NCBI GenBank assembly: GCA_017302575.1
Contig: JAFLDD010000001.1
Span: 1,429,409 to 1,493,408 of the forward strand
Length of the DNA stretch: 64,000 nucleotides
DNA from: Alphaproteobacteria bacterium
GTDB lineage: Bacteria > Pseudomonadota > Alphaproteobacteria > Rickettsiales > UBA3002
Direction: 5' to 3'
A program made the position numbers and the translations under genes. The notes beneath the pieces were generated by a model. That model did not search any database, had not been told where the DNA came from, and saw only the letters and a list, made by a program, of their open reading frames with translations. The stretch's first letter is position 1. Every line of letters begins with the position of its first letter. Positions 35,693 through 44,082 of this stretch are shown one piece after another.

Positions 35693-37001
35693 TCTTATCG
35701 CATCACTGTTCTTGTTGGCACCATTTGCTGCACAAGCGGTGGAGGTGGAAACCACCACACTCGATCGTGATGTGGTGGCATGGTATGCATCGAATGACAC
35801 ATTACCTGTAGTGCACATTGTACTATCGTTTGAAGGTGCTGGCTATGCAAGTGACCCGCAGGATACACTCGGTTTGGCGCAGCTCACTGCGACCATGTTG
35901 CTAGAAGGTGCAGGGAAGTATGACGCGTTAGCTTTCCAAGAAGCGCTTGAAGAAAATGCCATCAGCATTGATACCACCGTGAGCGCCGATAGGTTGTTGG
36001 TGCATATTCACACACTGAAAGAACATGCGCCATTGGCAGGAAAATTGGTCACGCTTGCTTTGACCAAGCCGCGCCTGGATGGTGCGGATATCGCGCGCAT
36101 CAAAGCGGCACAACAATCCGACCTTTATCGTGCGAGCGAAAGTGCCGAGTACCGCGCGGCGCGCATGTTCGCACAAAAAGCATTCGCGAATCACCCCTAT
36201 GCCAACCCAAAGCTTGGTGATGCGGAGGGGATAGCTCGCGTGAGCGAAAGCGATGTGCGCCAATTCATCGATACATACCTCACTTCTGGTAATCTTACCG
36301 TATCTGCCGCAGGAGACGTGGATGATGCATTGCTTGATGATATGCTTTCGCCATTGATTCGCGCGTTACCAAATAATGAGACAGGTGTGGTTGGCGTTGC
36401 TAATAGCTCGGTTCAGGCGCAAGGCACCTTTATTGATGATGGAATGAATGTACCACAATCAACCGTATTATTTGCCGCGCCAGGTATTCGCCGCAGTGAC
36501 CCAGAATTTTACGCGGCTTATTTACTCATGGAAGTTGTGGGTGGTGGCGGTAATCTGACTTCACGCTTGAATCAGGAACTTCGTCAAAAAGACGGTCTTG
36601 TTTATTCGGTCTCTGCTGGGCTTGATGAATATCGTGGTGCGGTGCTGCTGAATGGCGCACTTTCCACGCGCAACATCAAGCGCGATGAGGCGATAGAGCG
36701 TGTCAAAGAGACGCTTCGTGATCTTTATATGAAAGGCGTAACTACGCAGGAATGTTCTGATATCAAGACATTTGTGAAGGGTAACTTCCCATTACAAATG
36801 GATAATACGCGCAGCATTGCCTCGATGCTACTCACCATGCAAATTTTTGATTTGGGTGAGGACTATATCGCTAAGCGTAATGATTATTTTGATGCAGTAA
36901 GCTGCAGCGATATGAATCGCGCCGCTAAAACATTGCTCGACCCATCGCGCCTGCTATTTATTAGTGTGGGCGGCAAACCAGAGGCAGAAAAAACGCCATG
37001 A
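35682..37001 (+). CDS. M16 family peptidase-like protein (non-catalytic partner)
   Basis: A 439-residue protein with a cleavable signal peptide (MLRNLIASLFLLAPFAAQA). It has the M16 fold, but where HxxEH is expected the sequence reads LAQLTATMLLEGAGKYDA, so the zinc site is absent. The C-terminal half contains VGGGGNLTSRLNQELRQKDGLVYSVSAG, the substrate-binding R/Y motif region that the active subunit needs in trans. It is coupled to the upstream active M16 gene, as in characterised bacterial heterodimers. Its 3' end overlaps pgi by four bases. Confidence 0.92.
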   Translation: MLRNLIASLFLLAPFAAQAVEVETTTLDRDVVAWYASNDTLPVVHIVLSFEGAGYASDPQDTLGLAQLTATMLLEGAGKYDALAFQEALEENAISIDTTVSADRLLVHIHTLKEHAPLAGKLVTLALTKPRLDGADIARIKAAQQSDLYRASESAEYRAARMFAQKAFANHPYANPKLGDAEGIARVSESDVRQFIDTYLTSGNLTVSAAGDVDDALLDDMLSPLIRALPNNETGVVGVANSSVQAQGTFIDDGMNVPQSTVLFAAPGIRRSDPEFYAAYLLMEVVGGGGNLTSRLNQELRQKDGLVYSVSAGLDEYRGAVLLNGALSTRNIKRDEAIERVKETLRDLYMKGVTTQECSDIKTFVKGNFPLQMDNTRSIASMLLTMQIFDLGEDYIAKRNDYFDAVSCSDMNRAAKTLLDPSRLLFISVGGKPEAEKTP

Positions 37002-38212
37002 TGTGGCAAGAAGAGCGCCGCCATTTCGCCGCAGCTTTACCGGTCAAGCATCAACAGCGTATGCAGCAATTCCTGCAGCAAAAAGAAGCTATATTAGCGC
37101 GCGCTAAACCGCTTCTTGCTAGCCCAGTTGTGGCGGATCCGAATATTGCTAAAGCTGCACAGAAGCTTGGTGCATCTGCAACCAAGCTCATGGTGGTAGG
37201 TACGGGCGGCGCCAGTCTTGGTGCGCAGGCTTTATGTAGCTTAGCGCCCGAATCTCAGGTCGATTTTATTGAGAATTGCGATCCCGCGACGATTGATTTT
37301 GTTTTATCACATTTGAGTTTGGAAGACACTGCGTGGCTGTTTGTCAGTAAGTCGGGCGAGACGGTGGAAACGCTCGCTACGGCGCTTGCGGTACTCGCGC
37401 ATTATGAAGCACAAGCCGCAGCAGCTATATTGCGCAAGAATGCGTGCGTTCTTACTTCTGCAGGCGCGCGTCCACTGCGCAGGTTTGCCGAGTATTTAGG
37501 GTGCATGACCATTGATCATCCCAGCCAATTAGGCGGCAGGTTCTCGGTATTCAGTGCTGTCGGTTTATTGCCCGCCGTTTTTGCCGGATTGGATGTGAAG
37601 ACCATTACAGATGCTGCTGAATCTGTGTGGGCGCATTGGCGCAAACGGGAAGAGACACATCTGGAAACGGCGGCGCTTTATGCGGCAAGCATTCCTGATA
37701 TGCCGATCCACGTTACGATGGGCTATGCGGATGCATTGCGCCCAACCACGCAATGGTACAAGCAACTATGGGCGGAGAGTTTGGGTAAAAATGGTCGCGG
37801 TGCTACGCCAGTCACGGCGATTGGTGCGATTGACCAGCATAGCCAATTACAACTCTATCTGGATGGCCCACGCGATAAAATCTTCACGCTCATTCTGCCG
37901 CAGATGCAGGGTTTAGGTGCGCCACTTGCGTCTGTGCCTGTTGCGGGCATGGAATATCTGGGCTCGCACCGTATGGGCGATGTTATGCACGCTACCGCCG
38001 AAGCAACGGTGACAACCTTGCAGCAAAACGGTGTGCCGATTCGTGTGTTTCGTGGGGCGCTAACTGCTGCGTCGTTAGCAGAGTTGATGGCGCAGTGGAT
38101 GATTGAGACAATCTTGACGGCGTCCATGCTTGAGATTGACCCATTCAATCAACCAGCCGTGGAAGAGGGAAAACGTATTACCCGCAAGGCGCTTGGCTAT
38201 GGCAATTCGTAG
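36998..38212 (+). CDS. pgi: Glucose-6-phosphate isomerase (short form)
   Basis: A 404-residue SIS-domain isomerase interconverting glucose 6-phosphate and fructose 6-phosphate. SIS-domain features include VVGTGGASLGAQAL, VSKSGETVET and SQLGGRFSVFSAVGLLP; the active-site segments are WAESLGKNGRGATPVTAIG and GAIDQHSQLQLYLDGP (with the catalytic Glu/His), and a C-terminal Lys lies in EEGKRITRKAL. It is shorter than the roughly 550-residue enterobacterial enzyme, closer to the compact forms of about 400-450 residues. It overlaps mutL by 14 bases. Confidence 0.93.
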   Translation: MMWQEERRHFAAALPVKHQQRMQQFLQQKEAILARAKPLLASPVVADPNIAKAAQKLGASATKLMVVGTGGASLGAQALCSLAPESQVDFIENCDPATIDFVLSHLSLEDTAWLFVSKSGETVETLATALAVLAHYEAQAAAAILRKNACVLTSAGARPLRRFAEYLGCMTIDHPSQLGGRFSVFSAVGLLPAVFAGLDVKTITDAAESVWAHWRKREETHLETAALYAASIPDMPIHVTMGYADALRPTTQWYKQLWAESLGKNGRGATPVTAIGAIDQHSQLQLYLDGPRDKIFTLILPQMQGLGAPLASVPVAGMEYLGSHRMGDVMHATAEATVTTLQQNGVPIRVFRGALTAASLAELMAQWMIETILTASMLEIDPFNQPAVEEGKRITRKALGYGNS

Positions 38213-39962
38213 ATTAAGCACGACCCTTATCAACCAAATTGCGGCGGGTGAGGTGATTGAGCGCCCTGCCTCGGTGGTGAAAGAACTGGTCGAGAACGCT
38301 ATTGATGCAGGAGCAACGGATATCGAAGTAGCGCTTGAAGCGGGCGGTATACAGCTTGTTCGTGTGCGTGATAATGGCGCGGGTATTCCCAAAGACGAAC
38401 TTGCTTTGGCGGTCGAGCGTCACGCTACCAGCAAGCTGCTCGATGACGATCTCATGGCGATCTATACGATGGGATTTCGCGGTGAAGCACTGCCTTCGAT
38501 TGGTTCGGTGGCGCGCTTGTCGCTTACATCGCGTGCAAAAGGCGCTGCGGATGCTTGGCAGATTCGTGTCGATGGCGGTGAGGTAAGCGCACTTGTGCCT
38601 GCCGCGCTTGCGCAAGGCACCGTGATAGAAGTGCGTGAATTATTTTATGCGATTCCCGCGCGACTCAAGTTTCTTAAAACGCCGCGCACCGAGCTTGCCA
38701 ATGCCATTGATGTAATTGAGCGTCTCGCGATGGCGCATCCAGATATTCGTTTCCGTCTGACGCATGATGGAAAAACGCTGCGTGATTTTGCTGCACTCAC
38801 CAGCGACTGGCTACAAGCCCAACCGCAACGCTTGGAAAAGATCATCGGTACGGGCCTTGCCGCTAATATCGTGCCCGTGGATGCCACACGTGAAGGACTG
38901 CGCGTTACAGGCTTTGCTGCTTTGCCAACCTATAGTCGCTCAAACTCCATGTCGCAGTATTTGTTTGTCAATCGCCGCCCTGTGCGTGATCGTGTGTTGC
39001 TTGGTGTGGTGCGTGCTGCCTATCAGGATTTACTGGCGCGCGACAGGCACCCCGTGGTGGTGCTATTTGTAGATGTGCCGACCGATCAGGTCGATGTGAA
39101 CGTGCACCCCGCAAAAGCTGAGGTGCGATTTAGAGACGCACAATTAGTGCGGGGATTATTGCTTGGCGCGCTAAAGGCAGCCCTGCAATCCGTTTCACAG
39201 CGCGCTGCTACTACGGTTGCTGATGCAGCGCTGCAGTCTTTTGTACCGCAAGCCATGCCATATGCCTATGCTGCACCCATGCAGTTGCAGGATTCACGCT
39301 CGCAAAGCTTGTGGTCTGCGCAACAATTACCGCCTTCGGCGGCACAGCGCCAACCTTTGTCCTTGCCAGAAGAGGTGCGTGATTACCCACTAGGTGCGGC
39401 GGTTGCGCAGGTGCATAACACCTATATTCTCGCGCAGACAAAAGACGGACTGATTATGGTTGATCAGCATGCGGCGCATGAGCGTCTTATGTATGAGAAG
39501 TTCAAAACTGCCATGCAATCTGAGGGCGTAAAGCGGCAGGCCTTGTTGATTCCTGAGATGGTTGAATTAAGTGAAGCGCAGCTTGATAGGCTGATGAGTC
39601 GCAGCGAAGAGTGGGCGCAGCTTGGGCTAGTGATGGAGCGTTTTGGTGAGCGCGCTTTAGTCATTCGCGAAATTCCAGCATTGCTTGGCGATACCAATGT
39701 TGCGGGCTTGGTGCAAGATCTGGCTGATGATGTGACGATCTATGATGCGGGGCTGGCGCTTAAAGACAGGCTTGAGGAAATCTTGAGCACTATGGCCTGT
39801 CATGGCAGCGTGCGTGCGGGGCGGGCACTGACGATTGCTGAAATGAACGCGCTGCTGAGGCAAATGGAAGCAACGCCCTATAGTGGCCAGTGTAACCATG
39901 GTCGCCCGACCTATGTGGAGCTGAAGCGCGCCGACATTGAAAAACTGTTCGGCAGGCGGTAG
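38199..39962 (+). CDS. mutL: DNA mismatch repair protein MutL (endonuclease-motif type)
   Basis: A 587-residue GHKL ATPase. The N-terminus shows LINQIAAGEVIERPASVVKELVENAIDAGAT, the classic MutL start, with GFRGEALPSIGSVARLSL and the NVHPAKAEVRF motif. The C-terminal domain keeps a DQHAAHERLMYE segment (from residue 422), matching the metal-binding endonuclease motif DQHAx2Ex4E, plus ACHGSVRAGRAL and QCNHGRPTYVEL. So this MutL probably nicks the new strand itself, which fits the absence of MutH in most alphaproteobacteria. I start it at 38199, where the family start (MAIRRLST) is; the upstream open frame is antisense-like reading inside pgi. Confidence 0.97.
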   Translation: MAIRRLSTTLINQIAAGEVIERPASVVKELVENAIDAGATDIEVALEAGGIQLVRVRDNGAGIPKDELALAVERHATSKLLDDDLMAIYTMGFRGEALPSIGSVARLSLTSRAKGAADAWQIRVDGGEVSALVPAALAQGTVIEVRELFYAIPARLKFLKTPRTELANAIDVIERLAMAHPDIRFRLTHDGKTLRDFAALTSDWLQAQPQRLEKIIGTGLAANIVPVDATREGLRVTGFAALPTYSRSNSMSQYLFVNRRPVRDRVLLGVVRAAYQDLLARDRHPVVVLFVDVPTDQVDVNVHPAKAEVRFRDAQLVRGLLLGALKAALQSVSQRAATTVADAALQSFVPQAMPYAYAAPMQLQDSRSQSLWSAQQLPPSAAQRQPLSLPEEVRDYPLGAAVAQVHNTYILAQTKDGLIMVDQHAAHERLMYEKFKTAMQSEGVKRQALLIPEMVELSEAQLDRLMSRSEEWAQLGLVMERFGERALVIREIPALLGDTNVAGLVQDLADDVTIYDAGLALKDRLEEILSTMACHGSVRAGRALTIAEMNALLRQMEATPYSGQCNHGRPTYVELKRADIEKLFGRR

Positions 39963-39982
39963 AGTGCGGCCAAGAGGATGTC

Positions 39983-40681
39983 ATGGTTTGGGTCTATGCA
40001 GTTATTTTGGCGCTTTCAGCGGGTCTCATCACATGGGTGTTGAGTCGCACGGCTGACCGACTAGCCGCCTTTTTGGGATTGCCATTGCGCGCCTTTAACA
40101 TCCTTAGCTATGCTGCCCTTAGCGCGCTTGCTTTCCTAACGGTTGCGCTTATTCCTGCGGCAGTGGCGATTTGCGCATTACTGTTATGGTTTGCTGGCAC
40201 ACGCCATGTTGCTGTGCCTATCAGCTTTCCCCTGCGTGCAACGATGAGCGCGCTATTGGTGGTGATAGCTATGAGCGGCCTACCCGCACCGCAATTTGCT
40301 TTGCCTGTGGCTATACCTAATCTTGCGGTGATGATGTTCATCTATCTCGTTTGGGTGGGTGTGTCGCTTGTGCCGCTTGGTGAACCAAGCCATGGCGTTC
40401 TCGCCGCCTATGGCGTATCACTGGCGCTGTTTGTCGTGGGGGCGTTGGCGTTGGGCCTACCCCATGCCATCGCCACGGATTCGTTGGTCATGATTGGTGC
40501 ATTAGGTGGCGCGTTCTTTAGCATTCGTGCCCATCATGCGCATGATGTATGGGCAGGTAATGCTGTCTTATTATTCCTTTTGGGATTCTTTGCGGCGCAT
40601 AGCGCCTATGCAGGGGCGTGGTGGTTAGGCATTTTAGGCGTGTCGCCTGTAGTGATTTATGCTTTGGTACGCCGCACATGA
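39983..40681 (+). CDS. Multi-pass membrane protein resembling a GT4 (WecA/WbpL-like) polyprenyl-phosphate sugar transferase, motifs degenerate
   Basis: A 232-residue integral membrane protein with roughly seven to eight hydrophobic helices. The C-terminal half (ATDSLVMIGALGGAFFS ... AHDVWAGNAVLLFLLGFFA) lines up with the WbpL/WecA region NWPPARIFMGDVGSGFLGF, but the catalytic MGD is AGN and the NFxDG region appears as MFIYL. No DDxxD motif is seen. I therefore think it is a diverged and perhaps catalytically inactive GT4 relative, or an unrelated membrane protein with the same hydropathy. It overlaps the downstream CapD-like gene (ATGA), supporting a glycan-related role. Confidence 0.45.
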   Translation: MVWVYAVILALSAGLITWVLSRTADRLAAFLGLPLRAFNILSYAALSALAFLTVALIPAAVAICALLLWFAGTRHVAVPISFPLRATMSALLVVIAMSGLPAPQFALPVAIPNLAVMMFIYLVWVGVSLVPLGEPSHGVLAAYGVSLALFVVGALALGLPHAIATDSLVMIGALGGAFFSIRAHHAHDVWAGNAVLLFLLGFFAAHSAYAGAWWLGILGVSPVVIYALVRRT

Positions 40682-42543
40682 AAGCTTTCTTCAAACAACC
40701 TCTCAATCTGATCGCCATCCTTCATGATTCTGCTATGGCGGCGCTGAGTTTCATGGTCGCAATGTATTTGCGACTTTCCGAGCAAATGTTTGCGCGGGAT
40801 TTGTGGTGGCAAGGTGCGCTGGCTTTTGCGTTGGTGCTGATGGTGGTCATGCTGGTGTCCAAAACCTATCGCCGTTTGTGGCGTTATACCTCACTCAATG
40901 ACCTTATGACGCTTGCAAAAGCAGGCACGATTGCGCTGGCGCTTTTCTATCTTGGTTCATTCCAGATTACGCGCCTTGACTATATGCCACGTTCGGTCGT
41001 GTTCATCCATTGGATGACGCTGATGGTGTTTCTGATGGGGCTGCGTGTGTTGTGGCGGATTGCGTCAGACCGCTCTTTGGTGGCGCGCTTTTTGGGTCGC
41101 GGCCGTGCGCGCGTACCTGTGTTACTGATTGGGGCAACTGCACAGGCGGAAATGTTTATTCGTGAATCCGAGCGCAATGACGATTTTCCTTATCGTGTTG
41201 TCGGATTGATTGATGATGAAACCCGCAAACATGGCCGCGAAATCCACCATGTGCGCGTGTATGGCAGCGTGGCGGAAGCGAGCTACATCATCAAGAAACT
41301 GGTTCGTAAGGGTCGCGCACCACAACGCATGCTGCTCACTGACCCAAGCACCGCGCGTGAGACAATTGAGCAGTTGCTGGAGGTAGGGCAGCAACATCAG
41401 GTAACTTTGGCGCGCTTGCCTGGGCTTACCGAGCTTAAAGACGGTAATCGCGCCTATGAAGCGCAACCTGTGGCGGTGGAAGATATTCTGGGCCGCCCAC
41501 CAGCAATGCTGGACAGGCCTGCAATGCGTGCACTGGTGGCAGGTAAGCGTGTGTTGGTGACGGGAGCAGGTGGTTCTATTGGTAGCGAATTAGTACGCCA
41601 AATTGCTGCTTCTGCGCCTGCGCAGATTACACTTTATGAGTTATCGGAATTTCATCTCTATGAGATTGATCATGAACTTGCCGAGACGCACCCAACACTT
41701 ACGCGTCACGCAATATTAGGTGATGTGCGTGATAAAGAGCAGCTTCACCGCATTATGCAGCATGTAAAACCCGAAATCGTCTTTCATGCGGCGGCGATTA
41801 AGCACGTGCCACTTTCAGAGGAGAACCCTGATCAGGCAGTGCTGACCAACGTGCTTGGTAGCAAACAGGTTGCGGATTGCTGCATCGCTAATGGTGTGAC
41901 AACGATGGTGCAGATCTCCACAGATAAAGCTGTAAACCCCACCAGCATTATGGGTGCAAGCAAGCGCGCGGCAGAGATTTATTGCCAAGCATTGGCACAA
42001 GACGGTTGCAGCACGCGCTTCATTACGGTGCGGTTTGGCAACGTGTTAAATTCGGCTGGCTCGGTCGTGCCGTTGTTCCAAAAGCAGCTTGCTAAGGGTG
42101 GCCCACTCACCGTGACTCACAAAGAAATGACACGCTATTTCATGACGATTAGCGAGGCAGTTCAGCTCGTGCTGCAGGCGGCAGTATTAGGTTCTGAGGC
42201 GCAAGAAAAAGCAGTAATTTATGTTTTGGATATGGGCGCACCTATTCGCATTGAGGAGCTTGCATGCCAGATGATTCGCTTGGCGGGATTCAAACCATAC
42301 GAAGATATTGAGATTATATTTACGGGTCTGCGTCCTGGTGAGAAATTATTCGAAGAATTATTCCACGACGCTGAGAATCTTACGGAAACAAAGCACCAAT
42401 CCATTCGTCAGGCCAAGGCACGCGAGCTTGATAGAATCGCTATATTAAGCACGCTGCAACGCCTTACGGACGCAGCACGCACAGGTGACGAAGCCTCCGT
42501 ACGTACCGCCATTTCACAGCTTATTCCTGAGTATCAACCATGA
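40678..42543 (+). CDS. Membrane-anchored NDP-sugar 4,6-dehydratase (CapD/PglF/WbpM family)
   Basis: A 621-residue protein. Residues 1-110 hold about four membrane helices (HDSAMAALSFMVAMYLRL, GALAFALVLMVVMLVSKTYR). A CoA-binding-like domain follows, then the Rossmann fold with VLVTGAGGSIGSELVRQIA beginning at residue 292. The catalytic elements are STDKAVNPTSIMGASKRAAE, matching the TDK and SMK-like active-site motifs, and FGNVLNSAGSVVPLF. It converts UDP-GlcNAc (typically) to the 4-keto-6-deoxy sugar used in bacillosamine-like or O-antigen precursors. The start at 40678 overlaps the preceding gene's stop; purH overlaps its end by four bases. Confidence 0.92.
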   Translation: MKAFFKQPLNLIAILHDSAMAALSFMVAMYLRLSEQMFARDLWWQGALAFALVLMVVMLVSKTYRRLWRYTSLNDLMTLAKAGTIALALFYLGSFQITRLDYMPRSVVFIHWMTLMVFLMGLRVLWRIASDRSLVARFLGRGRARVPVLLIGATAQAEMFIRESERNDDFPYRVVGLIDDETRKHGREIHHVRVYGSVAEASYIIKKLVRKGRAPQRMLLTDPSTARETIEQLLEVGQQHQVTLARLPGLTELKDGNRAYEAQPVAVEDILGRPPAMLDRPAMRALVAGKRVLVTGAGGSIGSELVRQIAASAPAQITLYELSEFHLYEIDHELAETHPTLTRHAILGDVRDKEQLHRIMQHVKPEIVFHAAAIKHVPLSEENPDQAVLTNVLGSKQVADCCIANGVTTMVQISTDKAVNPTSIMGASKRAAEIYCQALAQDGCSTRFITVRFGNVLNSAGSVVPLFQKQLAKGGPLTVTHKEMTRYFMTISEAVQLVLQAAVLGSEAQEKAVIYVLDMGAPIRIEELACQMIRLAGFKPYEDIEIIFTGLRPGEKLFEELFHDAENLTETKHQSIRQAKARELDRIAILSTLQRLTDAARTGDEASVRTAISQLIPEYQP

Positions 42544-44075
42544 AGCGACCCATTCATCGCGCCCTTATTTCTGTTTCCGATAAAACGGGCCTCGAACCGT
42601 TTGTACGCGCACTTGCTGCTGCAGGAGTGGATTTGGTTTCCACGGGTGGTACGGCACAATTAATTCGTGAAATGGGACTCCAAGTGCGCGATGTCAGCGC
42701 ATTGACGAAGTTCCCCGAGATGATGGATGGACGCGTTAAAACATTGCACCCTATGGTGCATGGCGGCTTGCTGGCGCGCCGTGATGTGAGCGCGCATGTG
42801 GAAGCTATGCGTGAGCATGGGATTGAAGAAATCGATTTGCTGGTGGTGAATTTGTATCCGTTTGAGGCAACGCTCAATGAAACAGATAACCCAGAAAAAC
42901 TGATAGAGAAAATCGATGTAGGCGGCCCTGCGATGATTCGTGCGGCAGCAAAGAATCATGCGTTTGTGAATGTGGTAACGGACCCTGTAGACTATACGGC
43001 TGTATTGGAAGCCATTCAATCAAGTGGCACTACGTTGGAGTTTCGACGCCAGTTAGCGGCAAAGGCGTTTGCCCGCACTGCCTCATATGATAGTTTGATT
43101 GGTGCATGGATGAGCGGTGGTTGGCCTGAATATCTGCTTGATGCAAAGCGCGCAAACGTACTGCGTTATGGTGAGAATCCACACCAGCAGGCGGCTCTTT
43201 ATCAGCGCAATCAGGGGCATGGTGGCTTGGCATTTGCGCGACAACTACAAGGCAAAGAGCTTAGCTATAATAACCTCGCGGATGCTGAGGCAGCATGGCA
43301 ATTGGCCCTCTCATTTGAGCAGCCAGCCGTAGCGATTATCAAGCATGCGAACCCCTGTGGTGTGGCGCTGGGTGCGACGGTGACGGAGGCATTTAGCAAG
43401 GCCTTGGCAAGTGACCCCGTGAGTGCGTTTGGTGGCATTTTAGCATGTAATCAGGCGATTGATGCCGCGATGGTGGATGCGATTGGCAGCCTCTTTCTAG
43501 AAGTTATTGTGGCGCCTGATATCACCCCCGAAGCGCAACAAAAGCTGGCCACGAAAAAGAATTTACGTGTTCTTATTGCGCAGGGCGAAACGTCACGCAG
43601 CCCACTTTCCCAATGGCAAATTGTGCCTATTAGCGGGGGCTATTTAGTGCAGACAAAAGATGTGCAGAAACTTAGTGATGCCACATGGAAAGTTGTTACC
43701 AAGGCACCATTGCCCGCCACATTGCACGATTCGGCGCTATTTGGTTTTGAGGTGGTACGTGCAGTGAAATCTAACGCGATTGTCTTGATTAAAGATGGCG
43801 CAACGATTGGCATTGGCGCAGGGCAAATGAGCCGCGTTGATTCGGTGCGCATTGCTATTGAGAAGGCGCAGGCCCATGGTCATGACACGAAGGGTGCATT
43901 GCTAGCTTCTGACGCGTTCTTTCCCTTTGCAGATAATGTGGCGCTTGCGAAAGAAGCAGGCATTGCCGCAGTCGTTCAGCCGGGTGGTTCGGTGCGTGAC
44001 GCTGAAGTGATTGCGGCAGCAGATGAGGCGGGCATCGCGATGGTGTTTACGGGCTCACGCCACTTTAAGCACTAG
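42540..44075 (+). CDS. purH: Bifunctional AICAR transformylase / IMP cyclohydrolase
   Basis: A 511-residue enzyme for the last two steps of purine synthesis, so the organism makes its own IMP. The N-terminal MGS-like cyclohydrolase domain has [20 protein letters not shown] and [19 protein letters not shown]; the transformylase domain has [28 protein letters not shown] and KHANPCGVA, and [11 protein letters not shown]. The C-terminus ([19 protein letters not shown] and FTGSRHFKH) is intact. It is convergent with the glutamate dehydrogenase gene (7-base gap). Confidence 0.98.
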   Translation: MKRPIHRALISVSDKTGLEPFVRALAAAGVDLVSTGGTAQLIREMGLQVRDVSALTKFPEMMDGRVKTLHPMVHGGLLARRDVSAHVEAMREHGIEEIDLLVVNLYPFEATLNETDNPEKLIEKIDVGGPAMIRAAAKNHAFVNVVTDPVDYTAVLEAIQSSGTTLEFRRQLAAKAFARTASYDSLIGAWMSGGWPEYLLDAKRANVLRYGENPHQQAALYQRNQGHGGLAFARQLQGKELSYNNLADAEAAWQLALSFEQPAVAIIKHANPCGVALGATVTEAFSKALASDPVSAFGGILACNQAIDAAMVDAIGSLFLEVIVAPDITPEAQQKLATKKNLRVLIAQGETSRSPLSQWQIVPISGGYLVQTKDVQKLSDATWKVVTKAPLPATLHDSALFGFEVVRAVKSNAIVLIKDGATIGIGAGQMSRVDSVRIAIEKAQAHGHDTKGALLASDAFFPFADNVALAKEAGIAAVVQPGGSVRDAEVIAAADEAGIAMVFTGSRHFKH

Positions 44076-44082
44076 TAGCTCA

